Source: Candidatus Arsenophonus triatominarum (GTDB lineage: Bacteria; Pseudomonadota; Gammaproteobacteria; Enterobacterales; Enterobacteriaceae). From it: DNA of 64,000 bases. The DNA lies in assembly GCF_001640365.1 (NCBI RefSeq), contig NZ_LWMI01000006.1, forward strand, positions 62,001-126,000. The letters run 5' to 3'. The translations under genes and the position numbers were made by a program. Each line of letters starts with the position of its first letter. Position 1 is the stretch's first letter. This document shows positions 44,311 to 54,045 of the stretch, in pieces. Under the pieces are notes generated by a model, which searched no databases, was not told the DNA's origin, and saw only the letters and a list, made by a program, of their open reading frames with translations.

Positions 44311-44537
44311 TGATATCCTCTTTGAATTCAATAAACTAAGAGTTAGTTCTAAATAAAAAAGTTTATATTTGAGCAGATTCCATTGCTCAGCGATTAATCT
44401 GATATCGAGTAGTTTACCACTGCTTGGTATCGAAGAAAATTGCCTTGATTTAATTACATTGAACTTTTAACTTCGACAAAATGTCAGCATAAAAGTTCAA
44501 TATTGATCATCCAAATCACTTTTCCTGCTGATAATGA
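44311..44537. promoter_or_regulatory. rpoH promoter region
   Basis: About 230 bp between ftsX and rpoH, both on the minus strand. It should contain the rpoH promoters. I see no terminator with a clear T tract for ftsX, so read-through from ftsEX is possible. Confidence 0.4.
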
Positions 44538-45497
44538 TCACTCTGGCGTGAAACGTCTTAAGTGTTGAGCTGTAGCCAGCCAAGCCGCTAACCAGCCAAT
44601 CATTGCGGCAATCAATATAACTAATAGCACCTCATCCCATAAAAAACCTTGAATATGAAATGTAGTACCAAATACACCCGCTACCTGTGTAACGATACCG
44701 GTCAGTTGCCATATCAATAATGCAGAAAGTATTAATGAGAGTAAAGCACCAAAGAATCCCAGTATAATACCACTATTTAAAAAAGGACGCATAATAAAAC
44801 CATCTGTCGCTCCAATCAATTTCATGACATTAATCGTATCCCTACGGGCAAAAATATTTAGTCTTATACTATTGCCTATCACTAAAAATACCGCCATAAC
44901 CATTAAAATACCAATCACCATGGCAATTTGTCCAATCAGCCCTGTTAATGCTGCTAAACGGGTAAACCAACTATCATCCATGCGAACATCTTCAATTCCA
45001 GCTAATTGACCTACTTTATTACGCAGGTTTATCAATGATTGTGAATTTTGAAAATCAATTTTAGGCGTGATAATGGCTACTGCCGGTAAAGGATTTTCTT
45101 CCAACAGGTCTAACGCTGGGCCGAATCCTGACCAATTGTAAAACTCAATCATGGCTTCTTCCCGCGACAGGTAATTAACACTCTTAACACCATCTAATTG
45201 CTTAAGCTCAGCGACTGTCTGTTCAGCGCCTTTTTCATCTAATGATTTATCCAAATAAAGGGTTAATTGGGGTGCGGGATACCATTGTTGCACGGCTTGT
45301 GAAACATTTTTCCAAACAATATAACAAAGACTGGGCAACGTTATCGAAATAGCAATAACAGCCACCGTCAAAAGCGTGGCTAAAGGCTGGCGTAACATAT
45401 CAGCTAATGTATTTAACCAAGCATAGCTCCATTGCTCTCGCCACCCTCCTTTCAATGCCTTGGCTTTGCCTATTTTATGGATAGGTTTTTTAACCAT
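44538..45497 (-). CDS. ftsX: cell-division ABC transporter permease FtsX
   Basis: FtsX, with FtsE, links the Z ring to amidase activation through EnvC. The 319-aa protein has four membrane helices: one early ([21 protein letters not shown]), a large periplasmic domain ([20 protein letters not shown] ... [10 protein letters not shown]), then three helices. The conserved FtsX cytoplasmic stretch [18 protein letters not shown] is present. It is somewhat shorter at the N-terminus than E. coli FtsX. It overlaps ftsE by 8 bp. Confidence 0.95.
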   Translation of the reverse strand: MVKKPIHKIGKAKALKGGWREQWSYAWLNTLADMLRQPLATLLTVAVIAISITLPSLCYIVWKNVSQAVQQWYPAPQLTLYLDKSLDEKGAEQTVAELKQLDGVKSVNYLSREEAMIEFYNWSGFGPALDLLEENPLPAVAIITPKIDFQNSQSLINLRNKVGQLAGIEDVRMDDSWFTRLAALTGLIGQIAMVIGILMVMAVFLVIGNSIRLNIFARRDTINVMKLIGATDGFIMRPFLNSGIILGFFGALLSLILSALLIWQLTGIVTQVAGVFGTTFHIQGFLWDEVLLVILIAAMIGWLAAWLATAQHLRRFTPE

Positions 45498-46154
45498 TTT
45501 GACCTCCTACCATTCTTCCCTCGCTTAATGTCAAAATAGAATAATGACGACGCTCAATAAGCTCAAGATCATGAGTGGCTACCAAAACTGTTACCCCAAC
45601 TCGATTGAATTCTTCAAACAATCGCATAATGCCTTCAGATAATTCATCATCCAAATTACCCGTTGGCTCATCTGCTAGCAATACACTAGGCTTATTAACA
45701 ATTGCGCGAGCTATACCTACCCGCTGCTGTTCCCCACCTGATAATTGGATTGGATAACTTTTCGCTCTATTAAGTAAACCCACCTTATCTAAAGCGGCAG
45801 AAACCCGACGACGAATATCCTCAGAGCTGGCACCGGCAATAATCAGCGGCATTGAGACATTGTCATATACGTTTCTATCAAACAACAAATGATGATCTTG
45901 AAAGATCATACCTATCTGCCGACGTAAAAAAGGGACTTCCCGTTTTTTTAAGCGACTAATGTGATGACCACCAAACCAAATATGGCCAGTACTGGGGCGT
46001 TCAATACCGCAAATTAACTTTAATAAGGTACTTTTCCCCGCCCCGAATGGCCGGTAAGAAATGCCATTTCTCCAGGATGAATATGAAAATCAACGCCCTG
46101 AAGTGCTTGCTTGCCACCACGATAAGCTTTACTAACATGTTCAAAGCGAATCAT
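45490..46154 (-). pseudogene. ftsE: cell-division ATP-binding protein FtsE, frameshift in Walker A
   Basis: FtsE is the ATPase partner of FtsX. ATG at 46154 opens MIRFEHVSKAYRGGKQALQG and reads to LTGHSG. There one G is missing: CATTCGGGGCGGGG reads HSGRGKVPY then stop instead of HSGAGKSTLLKL. From then on the other frame continues without fault (RQIGMIFQDHHLL, LSGGEQQRVGIARAIVNKP, LLADEPTGNLDD, VLVATHDLELIERR). The break is inside the P-loop (46040-46055), so no functional ATPase can be made unless slippage restores it. All neighbours (ftsX, ftsY, rpoH) are intact, so a sequence error must be excluded. Confidence 0.85.
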
Positions 46155-46159
46155 TGATA

Positions 46160-47404
46160 TTAATCCTCTCGGACAAAAAGCGCCTCGATGAAATCATTAG
46201 CTACAAATGGCCGGAGATCATCAATGCCTTCACCAATCCCAATATAGCGAATCGGGATCTTAAACTGATCGGCAATAGCAAAAATCACGCCACCTTTAGC
46301 TGTACCATCAAGTTTAGTTAAAATAATGCCAGTTAACCCCACTGCCTCATGAAAAATTTTAGCCTGATTAATTGCATTTTGACCAGTACTCGCATCTAAT
46401 GTTAGCATCACTTCATGAGGCGCTTGTTGATCAAGTTTTTGCATAACTCTGACAATTTTTTTCAACTCTTCCATCAAATGTGCTTTATTTTGCAATCGTC
46501 CGGCAGTATCAGCAATCAATATGTCGACTCCCTTCGCTTTCGCCGACTGAATGGCATCAAAAATAACTGAAGCAGGATCTGCGCCAGTATGCTGAGCAAC
46601 AACCGGGATATTGTTACGCTCTCCCCAAACTTGCAATTGTTCAACCGCCGCTGCCCTAAATGTATCGCCAGCCGCTAGCATTACTGATTTACCTTCTGCC
46701 TGATATTGGTGGGCTAACTTACCAATTGTTGTGGTTTTACCGACCCCATTAACCCCAACCATCAATATTACATAAGGTAGCTTATTTTCTATAACCAATG
46801 GCTTATCAACATCAAATAAGATATTGGCCATCTCTTCGCGCAATTTGCTATAAAGCATCGCAGCATCATTCAACTCTTTACGATTAGCATGGGTAGTTAG
46901 GCTATCTATAATCTTTCGTGTTGTTTCTAGCCCCACATCAGCAACTAAAAGTTGTTCTTCTAGCTCATCAAATAGCTCATCATCAATTTTTTTACCACGA
47001 AAAAAACTAACAAAACCGACCCCCATATTCTGCCGCGTTTTTAATAAACCTTGTCTTAACCGCGCAAAGAAATTCTCTTTTGTCGGTTTTTTTGGCTGTT
47101 GTATCGGCGGTACTTTTTTCTGTTCATCTATGTCTTGCAAAGTGGTTATCTGCTGACTAGGTGTAACAATTTTTGCGGCTTTCATGTCTGCTGTTTGGCA
47201 TTGATCGTTTTTTTCTTCCGCTACTTGAGGTTGCCCCTTTTCTACTTTTGCAAACTGCTGTGATGTTGCTATTACATCCGTCACCTCTTCAGAGCTGTCT
47301 TCTACTTTCGGTTCGGATTGTTGCTCTGTCTCTCTTTCTTGCACTTCATTTTCAGATCCTAAACCTAGCCAGGAAAAAAAACTTTTTTTTCTCTTTTTAG
47401 CCAT
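46160..47404 (-). CDS. ftsY: signal recognition particle receptor FtsY
   Basis: FtsY docks SRP-ribosome complexes at the inner membrane. The 414-aa protein has an acidic, poorly conserved A domain (residues 1-110), then the NG domain with GVNGVGKTTTIGKLAHQYQ, DTFRAAAVEQLQVW, DTAGRLQNK and TKLDGTAKGGVIF. E. coli FtsY is longer only in the A domain. It ends 5 bp before ftsE on the same strand, the classic ftsYEX operon order. Confidence 0.97.
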   Translation of the reverse strand: MAKKRKKSFFSWLGLGSENEVQERETEQQSEPKVEDSSEEVTDVIATSQQFAKVEKGQPQVAEEKNDQCQTADMKAAKIVTPSQQITTLQDIDEQKKVPPIQQPKKPTKENFFARLRQGLLKTRQNMGVGFVSFFRGKKIDDELFDELEEQLLVADVGLETTRKIIDSLTTHANRKELNDAAMLYSKLREEMANILFDVDKPLVIENKLPYVILMVGVNGVGKTTTIGKLAHQYQAEGKSVMLAAGDTFRAAAVEQLQVWGERNNIPVVAQHTGADPASVIFDAIQSAKAKGVDILIADTAGRLQNKAHLMEELKKIVRVMQKLDQQAPHEVMLTLDASTGQNAINQAKIFHEAVGLTGIILTKLDGTAKGGVIFAIADQFKIPIRYIGIGEGIDDLRPFVANDFIEALFVRED

Positions 47405-47617
47405 CTGCCATTACACTCCTAGCGGTAAAAATATGGTGTTACCAATGTAAATAATAAAAATAGGATGGCAGTGTATCACTTGATTTGATTGCAACACATA
47501 TCTGACACCCATTTCATGTTAAATTAGCGATAATTTTTATGTTGTACATGCTGTCGATAAACATTGGTATTATTATCACCTATATTAACAAACTGTAATG
47601 ACTAAACTATGTAAATT
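47405..47617. promoter_or_regulatory. divergent promoter region ftsY/rsmD
   Basis: About 210 bp of AT-rich sequence between divergently read ftsY and rsmD; it should hold promoters for both. No individual element is assigned. Confidence 0.4.
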
Positions 47618-48196
47618 ATGGCAAGAAAAATACAATCTGCATCACGTGGCCAAATTCGTATCATTGGCGGGAAATGGCGAGGGCGTAAACTACCTGTTTT
47701 TTATAGTGAGGGCTTACGCCCCACAACAGATAGGATCAGAGAAACTTTATTTAATTGGTTAATGCCTGTTATTCAGGAGGCTCGCTGCCTTGATTGTTTT
47801 GCTGGTAGTGGCGCTTTAGCTATTGAAGCACTTTCTCGCTATGCCGCTTCAGCTACCTTAATTGAATTAGAGCGCTCCGTCGCAACACAACTTGTGGCCA
47901 ATCTAGCTAAATTAGAGGCAAAAAATGTACAAGTGATTAATAGCGATACATTGAACTATCTGGCACAGAACGGCACAGCCTATGATGTCATTTTTCTTGA
48001 TCCGCCTTTTCGTAAAGATCTATTGCAACAAACAGCCTTGCTATTAGAACAAAATGGTTGGTTAAGCGAAAATTGTTGGATCTATGTTGAGGCAGAAGCA
48101 GAAGCTAATTTAGCCTTGTTACCTAAAAATTGGCAGCTTCATCGTAAAAAAGTTGCTGGGCAAGTCGCTTACTGTCTTTATATTCGTAATCAATAA
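47618..48196 (+). CDS. rsmD: 16S rRNA (guanine(966)-N(2))-methyltransferase
   Basis: RsmD methylates G966 of 16S rRNA. The 192-aa product has the SAM-binding DCFAGSGALAIEALSRYA and the catalytic DPPF in DVIFLDPPFRKDL. The N-terminus RGQIRIIGGKWRGRKLPV and GLRPTTDRIRETLFNWL are typical. It is divergent from ftsY and 16 bp before yhhL, as in E. coli. Confidence 0.96.
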   Translation: MARKIQSASRGQIRIIGGKWRGRKLPVFYSEGLRPTTDRIRETLFNWLMPVIQEARCLDCFAGSGALAIEALSRYAASATLIELERSVATQLVANLAKLEAKNVQVINSDTLNYLAQNGTAYDVIFLDPPFRKDLLQQTALLLEQNGWLSENCWIYVEAEAEANLALLPKNWQLHRKKVAGQVAYCLYIRNQ

Positions 48197-48212
48197 TCAG
48201 TTGGAAAATATC

Positions 48213-48476
48213 ATGTTAATAAATGCTGGAAAATTATTAATGGTTTTTGTTTGGGGATTCATGATGTTTAATTTAATTCATCCGTTTCCAAAACCATTAA
48301 AATATTTTATAGATGTAGCAATGATATTTATGATTTTTATGCATGCCATGCAAGCCATTTTTTTGCATACCGCTTTTGCTAAAACAGAAAAACATCCTCG
48401 ATGGCTGCAAATAAAAATCTTTCTATTCGGCGTTTTTGAACTTTTAGCCTGGCAGAAAAGTCAAAAAACTGACTAA
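48213..48476 (+). CDS. yhhL: YhhL family inner-membrane protein (DUF1145)
   Basis: An 87-aa protein with two to three membrane segments (LLMVFVWGFMMFNLI, VAMIFMIFMHAMQAIF) and the typical end FLFGVFELLAWQKSQK. The start at 48213 fits the family; the reading frame continues upstream into rsmD, which is not expected to be translated here. The function is unknown. Confidence 0.92.
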   Translation: MLINAGKLLMVFVWGFMMFNLIHPFPKPLKYFIDVAMIFMIFMHAMQAIFLHTAFAKTEKHPRWLQIKIFLFGVFELLAWQKSQKTD

Positions 48477-48537
48477 CTATAAAAAAATAAATCGCAAGTA
48501 ATTACAAGGGCAATGCATTATTGGCTGATAAATTTAG

Positions 48538-48644
48538 CTATTTTGCATTGGCTTTGCCTTCAAAGCGAACAAATCTTGTTCCCTGCATATAAAGCGTACC
48601 TCTATCCCCTTTTTTAATCGCATTATATTCCTTCTCCTTTTTTA
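48538..48644 (-). pseudogene. yhhM: YhhM (DUF2500) C-terminal fragment
   Basis: Minus-strand reading KKEKEYNAIKKGDRGTLYMQ then GTRFVRFEGKANAK and stop, matching the end of YhhM (GDKGTLSYKGTRFVSF in E. coli). It is cut by MITE-A copy 7. The N-terminal half lies at 50214-50387 on the + strand, beside MITE-A copy 9. The two pieces mark the ends of an inversion. Confidence 0.8.
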
Positions 48645-48836
48645 CACGAGTTTCGCGCAGGCATATAAAATTCCAGAAATGGCTTAAAAGCAATGGTTAA
48701 TTTGCAAGTTACTAAAACGTATAAATTTGTTTAAATTACAATAAGTTGTTTTTAATTTATAAGATTTTGTCTATTTATATATTATGCTGAATTAAACTTA
48801 AAAATAGAGCGTTTTTTTATTGGTGCGAAACTCGTG
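48645..48836 (+). mobile_element. MITE-A copy 7, left border of an inversion
   Basis: A 192-bp copy. The left flank is yhhM, the right flank (GATTG) is IS701-like transposase, and there is no target duplication. Confidence 0.92.
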
Positions 48837-49469
48837 GATTGTTAACCATAACAAACAACTGAACAAGTTAGACATCTCAGAAGAAGGAACCTTAATACAC
48901 TTACGAGGCTACGGTTGGGTGACTGTTTTCAAATTTACAGCCAAAAACGGCCGTATTAATTACATACACGAGTTTCGCACCAATAAAAAAACGCTCTATT
49001 TTTAAGTTTAATTCAGCATAATATATAAATAGACAAAATCTTATAAATTAAAAACAACTTATTGTAATTTAAACAAATTTATACGTTTTAGTAACTTGCA
49101 AATTAACCATTGCTTTTAAGCCATTTCTGGAATTTTATATGCCTGTGCGAAACTCGTGACATAGTAACAAACAAAGACAATCCCACCCGTCAATACGTCA
49201 AATCTATCATGGATGCCCATTGGTCTGTTGAAGTTTATCATCGAGAAGTTAAACAAAATTGTGGTATTGAACGCTGCCAGGCTCGCACGAGCCGAGCGCA
49301 AAGAAATCATATTTTTCTCGCTATTTCTGCGTGGTTTGAACAACATAAACGTCGTATATCTGAAAAAATAACCCTTTATCAACAAAATTGGGACGTAATC
49401 AAAAATGCTATTACTGAGCACATCCGTGTTTTATTAGCGTACCCAAATTAGTTTTGTGCGAAACTCGTG
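48837..49469 (+). mobile_element. IS701-like transposase C-terminal part, with MITE-A copy 8 inside
   Basis: Reads IVNHNKQLNKLDISEEGTL, LRGYGWVTVFKFTAKNGRIN and then, after the MITE, NKDNPTRQYVKSIMDAHWSV and EVYHREVKQNCGIERCQART (catalytic Glu region) to LLAYPN, followed by right terminus GTTTTGTGCGAAACTCGTG. The N-terminal half is absent. Confidence 0.88.
48967..49158 (-). mobile_element. MITE-A copy 8
   Basis: A 192-bp copy inside the transposase gene, with perfect duplication ACATA (48962-48966 and 49159-49163). The same transposase position holds copy 3 at 10205 in the opposite orientation. Confidence 0.95.
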
Positions 49470-49498
49470 TTTAGCTGAAAAATGGTTATTAATCCAAC

Positions 49499-50128
49499 TT
49501 ATAAGTAAAGCGAACGTACAATGAAAAATTGACCAATAAAATAGCAAGCGGTAATTGTTGCTTTAGAAGCTTTAAATGGATAACGAAAGTTGGCGATAAG
49601 CCAAATACTGTTGGCAATAAAAAGTAAAAATGCACCTATCATAATGGAAAAATTATGTTCTCTTGCTAGACCGAAATATTGTTCACCCGCTATCCAAGCC
49701 ATAATGAATGACATTGTTAGTAGAAAAATGGCAGGTGCGCGTAGTGAACCAAGAGGTGCCCAGATTATAATTAATACCATGACACTAAGGATTAGTAGGA
49801 TAGTCAGTAATGGCAAGTAGAAAGTGAAATTCATCTGCATAGCAAAACTGATGGTATAAAGTAGGTAGCTTAGAGACAGCAAGAAAATAGTGGGCAATAA
49901 GCGTTCCTTGGAAAGCATTTGCCAGCTGTCAGCAATTAGCATCACCAACAGACCCGCCATGATCAGATAGCCGGCAGCATCAGTAAAATCGGCACTCCTG
50001 GCCCAAAATACTAACAATAATAGCGTAACTGGGCGAAACAGCCAGCATTGCCATTGTGGACCGCGATAGGCAGCATCAATATAGAGCCAACCAGAAAATA
50101 ACACAGCAAGAAATGGCCAACTGATCAT
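49499..50128 (-). CDS. yhhN: YhhN family membrane protein
   Basis: A 209-aa membrane protein with about eight hydrophobic helices and the YhhN pattern (YIDAAYRGPQWQCWLFRPVT at the start, ACYFIGQFFIVRSLYL at the end). The YhhN/TMEM86 family includes lysoplasmalogenase-type enzymes, but the activity of bacterial members is not settled. In E. coli it is read in the same direction as yhhL; here it is inverted with the yhhM N-terminus. Confidence 0.92.
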   Translation of the reverse strand: MISWPFLAVLFSGWLYIDAAYRGPQWQCWLFRPVTLLLLVFWARSADFTDAAGYLIMAGLLVMLIADSWQMLSKERLLPTIFLLSLSYLLYTISFAMQMNFTFYLPLLTILLILSVMVLIIIWAPLGSLRAPAIFLLTMSFIMAWIAGEQYFGLAREHNFSIMIGAFLLFIANSIWLIANFRYPFKASKATITACYFIGQFFIVRSLYL

Positions 50129-50213
50129 GGTTTCCCCACTAACTAAGAAGGTTAATTAGAAATTATTGATCCTATTAGAGGATAGACAATAATAGTTACT
50201 AAATATATGAATA

Positions 50214-50387
50214 ATGAAAGCTTGGGAAAATATTGTGAATAAATCGGTTATATTCCTTATTACTATTATTAGCATTATTATGCTAGCGACGAAACGTTTT
50301 TTTGATCAACGTCGACAAGATGTCATTAATGATAATTCTCCGATTATCAGTTATCAAGTTGAGGTCATTGAATAAGAAAGATTATCC
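50214..50387 (+). pseudogene. yhhM: YhhM (DUF2500) N-terminal fragment
   Basis: ATG at 50214 (or GTG at 50235) leads to VIFLITIISIIMLATKRFFD then QRRQDVINDNSPIISYQVEV and an in-frame TAA at 50373, then ERLS up to MITE-A copy 9. The single membrane helix followed by QRR and QVxV is the YhhM layout. It is divergent from yhhN, as in E. coli. About 40 residues between the two fragments are missing. Confidence 0.75.
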
Positions 50388-50579
50388 CACGAGTTTCGCA
50401 CCAATAAAAAAACGCTCTATTTTTAAGTTTAATTCAGCATAATATATAAATAGACAAAATCTTATAAATTGAAAGCAACTTATTGTAATTTAAACAAATT
50501 TATACGTTTTAGTAACTTGCAAATTAGCCATTGCTTTTAAGCCATTTCTGGAATTTTATATGCCTGTGCGAAACTCGTG
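50388..50579 (-). mobile_element. MITE-A copy 9, right border of an inversion
   Basis: A 192-bp copy, inverted relative to copy 7. The left flank is the yhhM N-terminus and the right flank is IS debris. No target duplication. Confidence 0.92.
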
Positions 50580-50687
50580 TGCTCTACTCTTTAACCAGAT
50601 TGTTAGAGTATTTTAACGAAATATGCGCATTCAACTATTTGAATAGCAAAACTTTCACTTTATTTCTTATCCCGAACTCAGGTTATT
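50580..50687. mobile_element. IS982-type terminus relic
   Basis: About 100 bp containing CTTATCCCGAACTCAGG at 50671-50687, the same sequence that follows the IS982-type fragment at 14957. No coding sequence is recognisable. Confidence 0.45.
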
Positions 50688-52194
50688 TATGATAAAGATT
50701 CTGATGGAAAAACAAAAAACACGCACTTTTCCGAAATGCTCGCTTTTGCTAAAAAAAGAGGGATCATACCAGAAGCGGTAGTGATGGATGCCTGGTATTC
50801 TAGCCTGGATAATCTGAAATCAATTCGCTCTCATGGTTGGGTTTGGATAACTACGCTGAGGAAAAACAGGATTGTTAACCATATAGCTAGGCGACTTAAT
50901 TTTGATTACAAGGTGTGTTATGAGTTATACAATTGATTTTCGACGTAAAGTAATATCTGTAAGGAAAGCCGAAGGTTTAACAATTCGAGAAACTGCGAAA
51001 CAATTCCGTATTGGAAAAGCGTCTTTAGTACGTTGGCTTAAACGACCAGAGCCAAAAAATTCAACGCCACGTAAGAGGAAGCTCGATAAAAATGCTTTAG
51101 CAAAAGATGTGGAACAGTATCCAGATGCTTACCAAAAGGAACGGGCAGAGCGATTCGGTGTTTGTAAAAAGACTATTTGGCAATCCCTTAAAAAGCTGGG
51201 ATTAACCTATAAAAAAAACTCTATTCCATCCAAAAACCAACGAAAGCGACAGGCTGGCACATCAGCAAAAAAGACAACAGTATGAAAAAAAAGATAAATC
51301 TGTTGTTTTTATTGATGAAAGTGGTTTTTCACATGACACTCCACGAACTCACGGCTATTCCCCAAAAGGTCACCGTTGTTTTGGCCTGAAAAACTGGGGT
51401 GCTAAGGGAAGAACAAATGTTATTGGCGCTTTATTGGGAACAACCCTTTTTGCTATCGGATTATTTGATTGCAATATTAACCGTGATGTTTTTTATGTTT
51501 GGATCACAAAAATATTGCTCCCAGAACTTCCTGAAAATTCTGTTATTTTTATGGACAACGCTAGCTTTCACAAAGGTAAGAATATTGAACAGGCAATTAT
51601 AAACGCAGGACACCAGATAGAATATTTGCCTGTGTATTCACCAGATTTAAATCCTATAGAACATAAATGGTCTCAAGCTAAACGTAAAAAGATGGAAACA
51701 GGATGCACTATCGATGACCTGTTTTTAATACATATGCTGTAATCAAAATTAAGTCGCCTAGCTATAACCATAACAAACAACTGAACAAGTTAGACATCTC
51801 AGAAGAAGGAACCTTAATACACTTACGAGGCTACGGTTGGGTGACTGTTTTCAAATTTACAGCCAAAAACGGCCGTATTGATTACAGAGTAACAAACAAA
51901 GACAATCCCACCCGTCAATACGTCAAATCTATCATGGATGCCCGTTGGTCTGTTGAAGTTTATCATCGAGAAGTTAAACAAAATTGTGGTATTGAACGCT
52001 GTCAGGCTCGCACGAGCCGAGCGCAAAGAAATCATATTTTTCTCGCTATTTCTGCGTGGTTTGAACAACATAAACGTCGTATATCTGAAAAAATAACCCT
52101 TTATCAACAAAATTGGGACGTAATCAAAAATGCTATTACTGAGCACATCCGTGTTTTATTAGCGTACCCAAATTAGTTTTGTGCGAAACTCGTG
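50688..52194 (+). mobile_element. IS701-like element, central and C-terminal part, with IS630 inside
   Basis: Starts at YDKDSDGKTKNTHFSEMLAF, runs VVMDAWYSSLDNLKSIRSHG and KNRIVNH to the IS630 insertion, continues after 51764 with NKQLNKLDISEEGT, then GRIDYRVTNKDNPTRQYVKS and the catalytic Glu region to LLAYPN and terminus GTGCGAAACTCGTG at 52194. This is the only copy with the uninterrupted junction GATTACAGAGTAAC. The N-terminus is missing. Confidence 0.9.
50884..51764 (+). mobile_element. IS630-family element, copy 5
   Basis: A complete 881-bp copy. The flanks repeat TAACCATA on both sides rather than just TA, which is unusual for the family. Confidence 0.95.
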
Positions 52195-52376
52195 ATAGAT
52201 AAAAACAGATTTATTAGATAAACAATTAACTAACTCTTTTATTAATAAATTAACTAGTAGAACTCATTTTACTAATAGAGAAAGTAGCAATATCCCTTTC
52301 TATCATTGTTAATCAATATAAAGGGATACAACATTATAATATTTAAAGATATTTATTTTGTAATTAAATAATTTTT
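52195..52376. other. intergenic region downstream of alx
   Basis: AT-rich sequence after the IS701-like terminus; I see no gene and no strong terminator. Confidence 0.4.
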
Positions 52377-53318
52377 TTATTTATTAACAATATGATTAAT
52401 GAATATCGTTAATGTTAAAATCCCTGCAACAATACTTAGCGATATAGCGGTTGGAATATAAAAAATATCCATTAATAACATTTTTATGCCAATGAAAATT
52501 AAGATAATAGATAGCCCATACTTTAGCATAGAGAACTTTTCAGCAATACCTGATAAAACAAAATACATCGCTCGCAAGCCTAAAATCGCAAATAGATTTG
52601 AAGTCAATACAATAAAAGGATCCGTGGTTACTGCAAAAATAGCAGGAATGCTATCCACGGCGAAAATAATGTCACTAATCTCAACTAAAATTAATACCAT
52701 AATCAACGGAGTAGCGAATAAAATACCTTGTTGACGAATAAAAAAACGCTCACCATGTAAAGTATTTGTCATGCGTAAATGAGAACCGACCCATTTTACT
52801 AGTGGTTTTTTATCAATCGATTGATCATTTTCTTTAACAAAGAACATTTTTATACCAGTAAATAATAGAAAAATGCCAAAGAGATACAAAACCCAGTGAA
52901 ACTGAGAGACTAGCCAACTACCTGTAAAGATCATGATAGTACGCAATACTATCGCACCCAAGATACCATAGATAAGAACTCGGCGCTGTAAATTGACTGG
53001 GATTGAAAAATAATTAAATAGCATTAACCAAACAAATACATTATCAACAGCTAACGCTTTTTCCAGTAAATAACCGGTTAAAAAAGCCATTGTTTGGCGG
53101 TTAGCAATCGTTAGGCTAGTTGTCTGTTTAAAATAAAACCATAAACCTAGGGCAAACAATAATGCCAAACTAATCCAAATAAAACTCCATACAACAGCCT
53201 GTCTTACTGTTATTTCTCTTCCCGGATGCTTACCCTGTAAAGAAATATCAATAAGTAACATAATCGCAATAACAACAGTAAAGATTGCCCATAATACGGG
53301 AGTACCAACAGAATGCAT
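52377..53318 (-). CDS. alx: TerC-family membrane protein Alx (manganese-linked)
   Basis: Alx is an inner-membrane TerC-family protein thought to export or manage manganese and induced at high pH in E. coli. The 313-aa protein has about nine membrane helices and the acidic motifs [17 protein letters not shown] and [20 protein letters not shown]. It is a few residues shorter at the C-terminus than E. coli. A TAGGAGC ribosome site and a manganese-type riboswitch leader precede it (53319-53555), so expression is probably set by Mn2+ and pH. Confidence 0.94.
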   Translation of the reverse strand: MHSVGTPVLWAIFTVVIAIMLLIDISLQGKHPGREITVRQAVVWSFIWISLALLFALGLWFYFKQTTSLTIANRQTMAFLTGYLLEKALAVDNVFVWLMLFNYFSIPVNLQRRVLIYGILGAIVLRTIMIFTGSWLVSQFHWVLYLFGIFLLFTGIKMFFVKENDQSIDKKPLVKWVGSHLRMTNTLHGERFFIRQQGILFATPLIMVLILVEISDIIFAVDSIPAIFAVTTDPFIVLTSNLFAILGLRAMYFVLSGIAEKFSMLKYGLSIILIFIGIKMLLMDIFYIPTAISLSIVAGILTLTIFINHIVNK

Positions 53319-53555
53319 TTTAGCTCCTAGAAACGAAAAACGGCTGATTCCTGCAGAAGGCTCAGCCGCTATAATCCATTTTAGTCTTCATAGGTTTCTA
53401 TTCCACTAATTTAAATTATAAGTAAACCTTGCCCACTGGCAAGGTTTACTTACAACACAAAAGCTACTTTGATATCCACCTGTGATGCCCGATTACTGGG
53501 CACATAACACCGTAATGACGATAGACCGGCTAAAGAAGTTACTCCCCTTTGCTAG
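53319..53555 (-). promoter_or_regulatory. yybP-ykoY (manganese) riboswitch leader of alx
   Basis: Read on the minus strand the leader starts AAAGGGGAGTAACT, contains CGTCATTACGG and further paired elements (TAAGTAAACCTTGCC ... GGCAAGGTTTACTTA), and ends in a hairpin CGGCTGA ... TCAGCCGTTTTT followed closely by TAGGAGCTAAAATG. This is the layout of the E. coli alx pH-responsive, Mn-sensing riboswitch. The last hairpin with T run can serve as a terminator or cover the ribosome site. Confidence 0.78.
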
Positions 53556-53787
53556 CTATTAAAATAAAAGATCTGCTAGCGAAACACAAGATATAGGTAA
53601 ATGTACTTCATGAATTGTAAAAAAATAAAATATTAAACAGAGAGTCAATTTCAACGAAAAATTTGCTATTTAGTTATTTATGATTTTGTTAGAGTATTAC
53701 ACTAATCTAAATATATTATGCTTATATCTGAATTTAATATTTAGGCTCATACTACAACCCTTTTAACTAGATTCACATTATCTCTAA
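53556..53787. promoter_or_regulatory. alx promoter region
   Basis: AT-rich region upstream of the riboswitch; it should contain the alx promoter. No gene is visible. Confidence 0.4.
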
Positions 53788-53977
53788 CACGAGTTTCGCA
53801 CAGACATATAAAGTTCTAAAAATAGCTAAAATAATGTTTTATCCGCAAGATACTAAATAATATAAAATATATATTTATTTCAATAAGTTATATTTGAATT
53901 AGCAATTTTTGCGAATTATATATTATGTTGAATTGAACTTATAAATAACTTGTTTATTTGTCGGTGCGAAACTCGTG
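53788..53977 (+). mobile_element. MITE-A copy 10, diverged
   Basis: A 190-bp element with perfect end repeats but a clearly diverged interior, flanked by perfect duplication TCTAA (53783-53787 and 53978-53982). It is an older or separate subfamily member. Confidence 0.9.
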
Positions 53978-54045
53978 TCTAATAAGGGATAATAGGTAAT
54001 AACTGCCAATTAGGTTTAAAGATCACGGTATTTAGGAAACACTTG

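Noticed and set aside
48820..49005. ORF of 61 aa starting in MITE-A copy 7
   Set aside because: The start lies in the MITE and the body is an interior piece of the IS701-like transposase, so it is not a gene.
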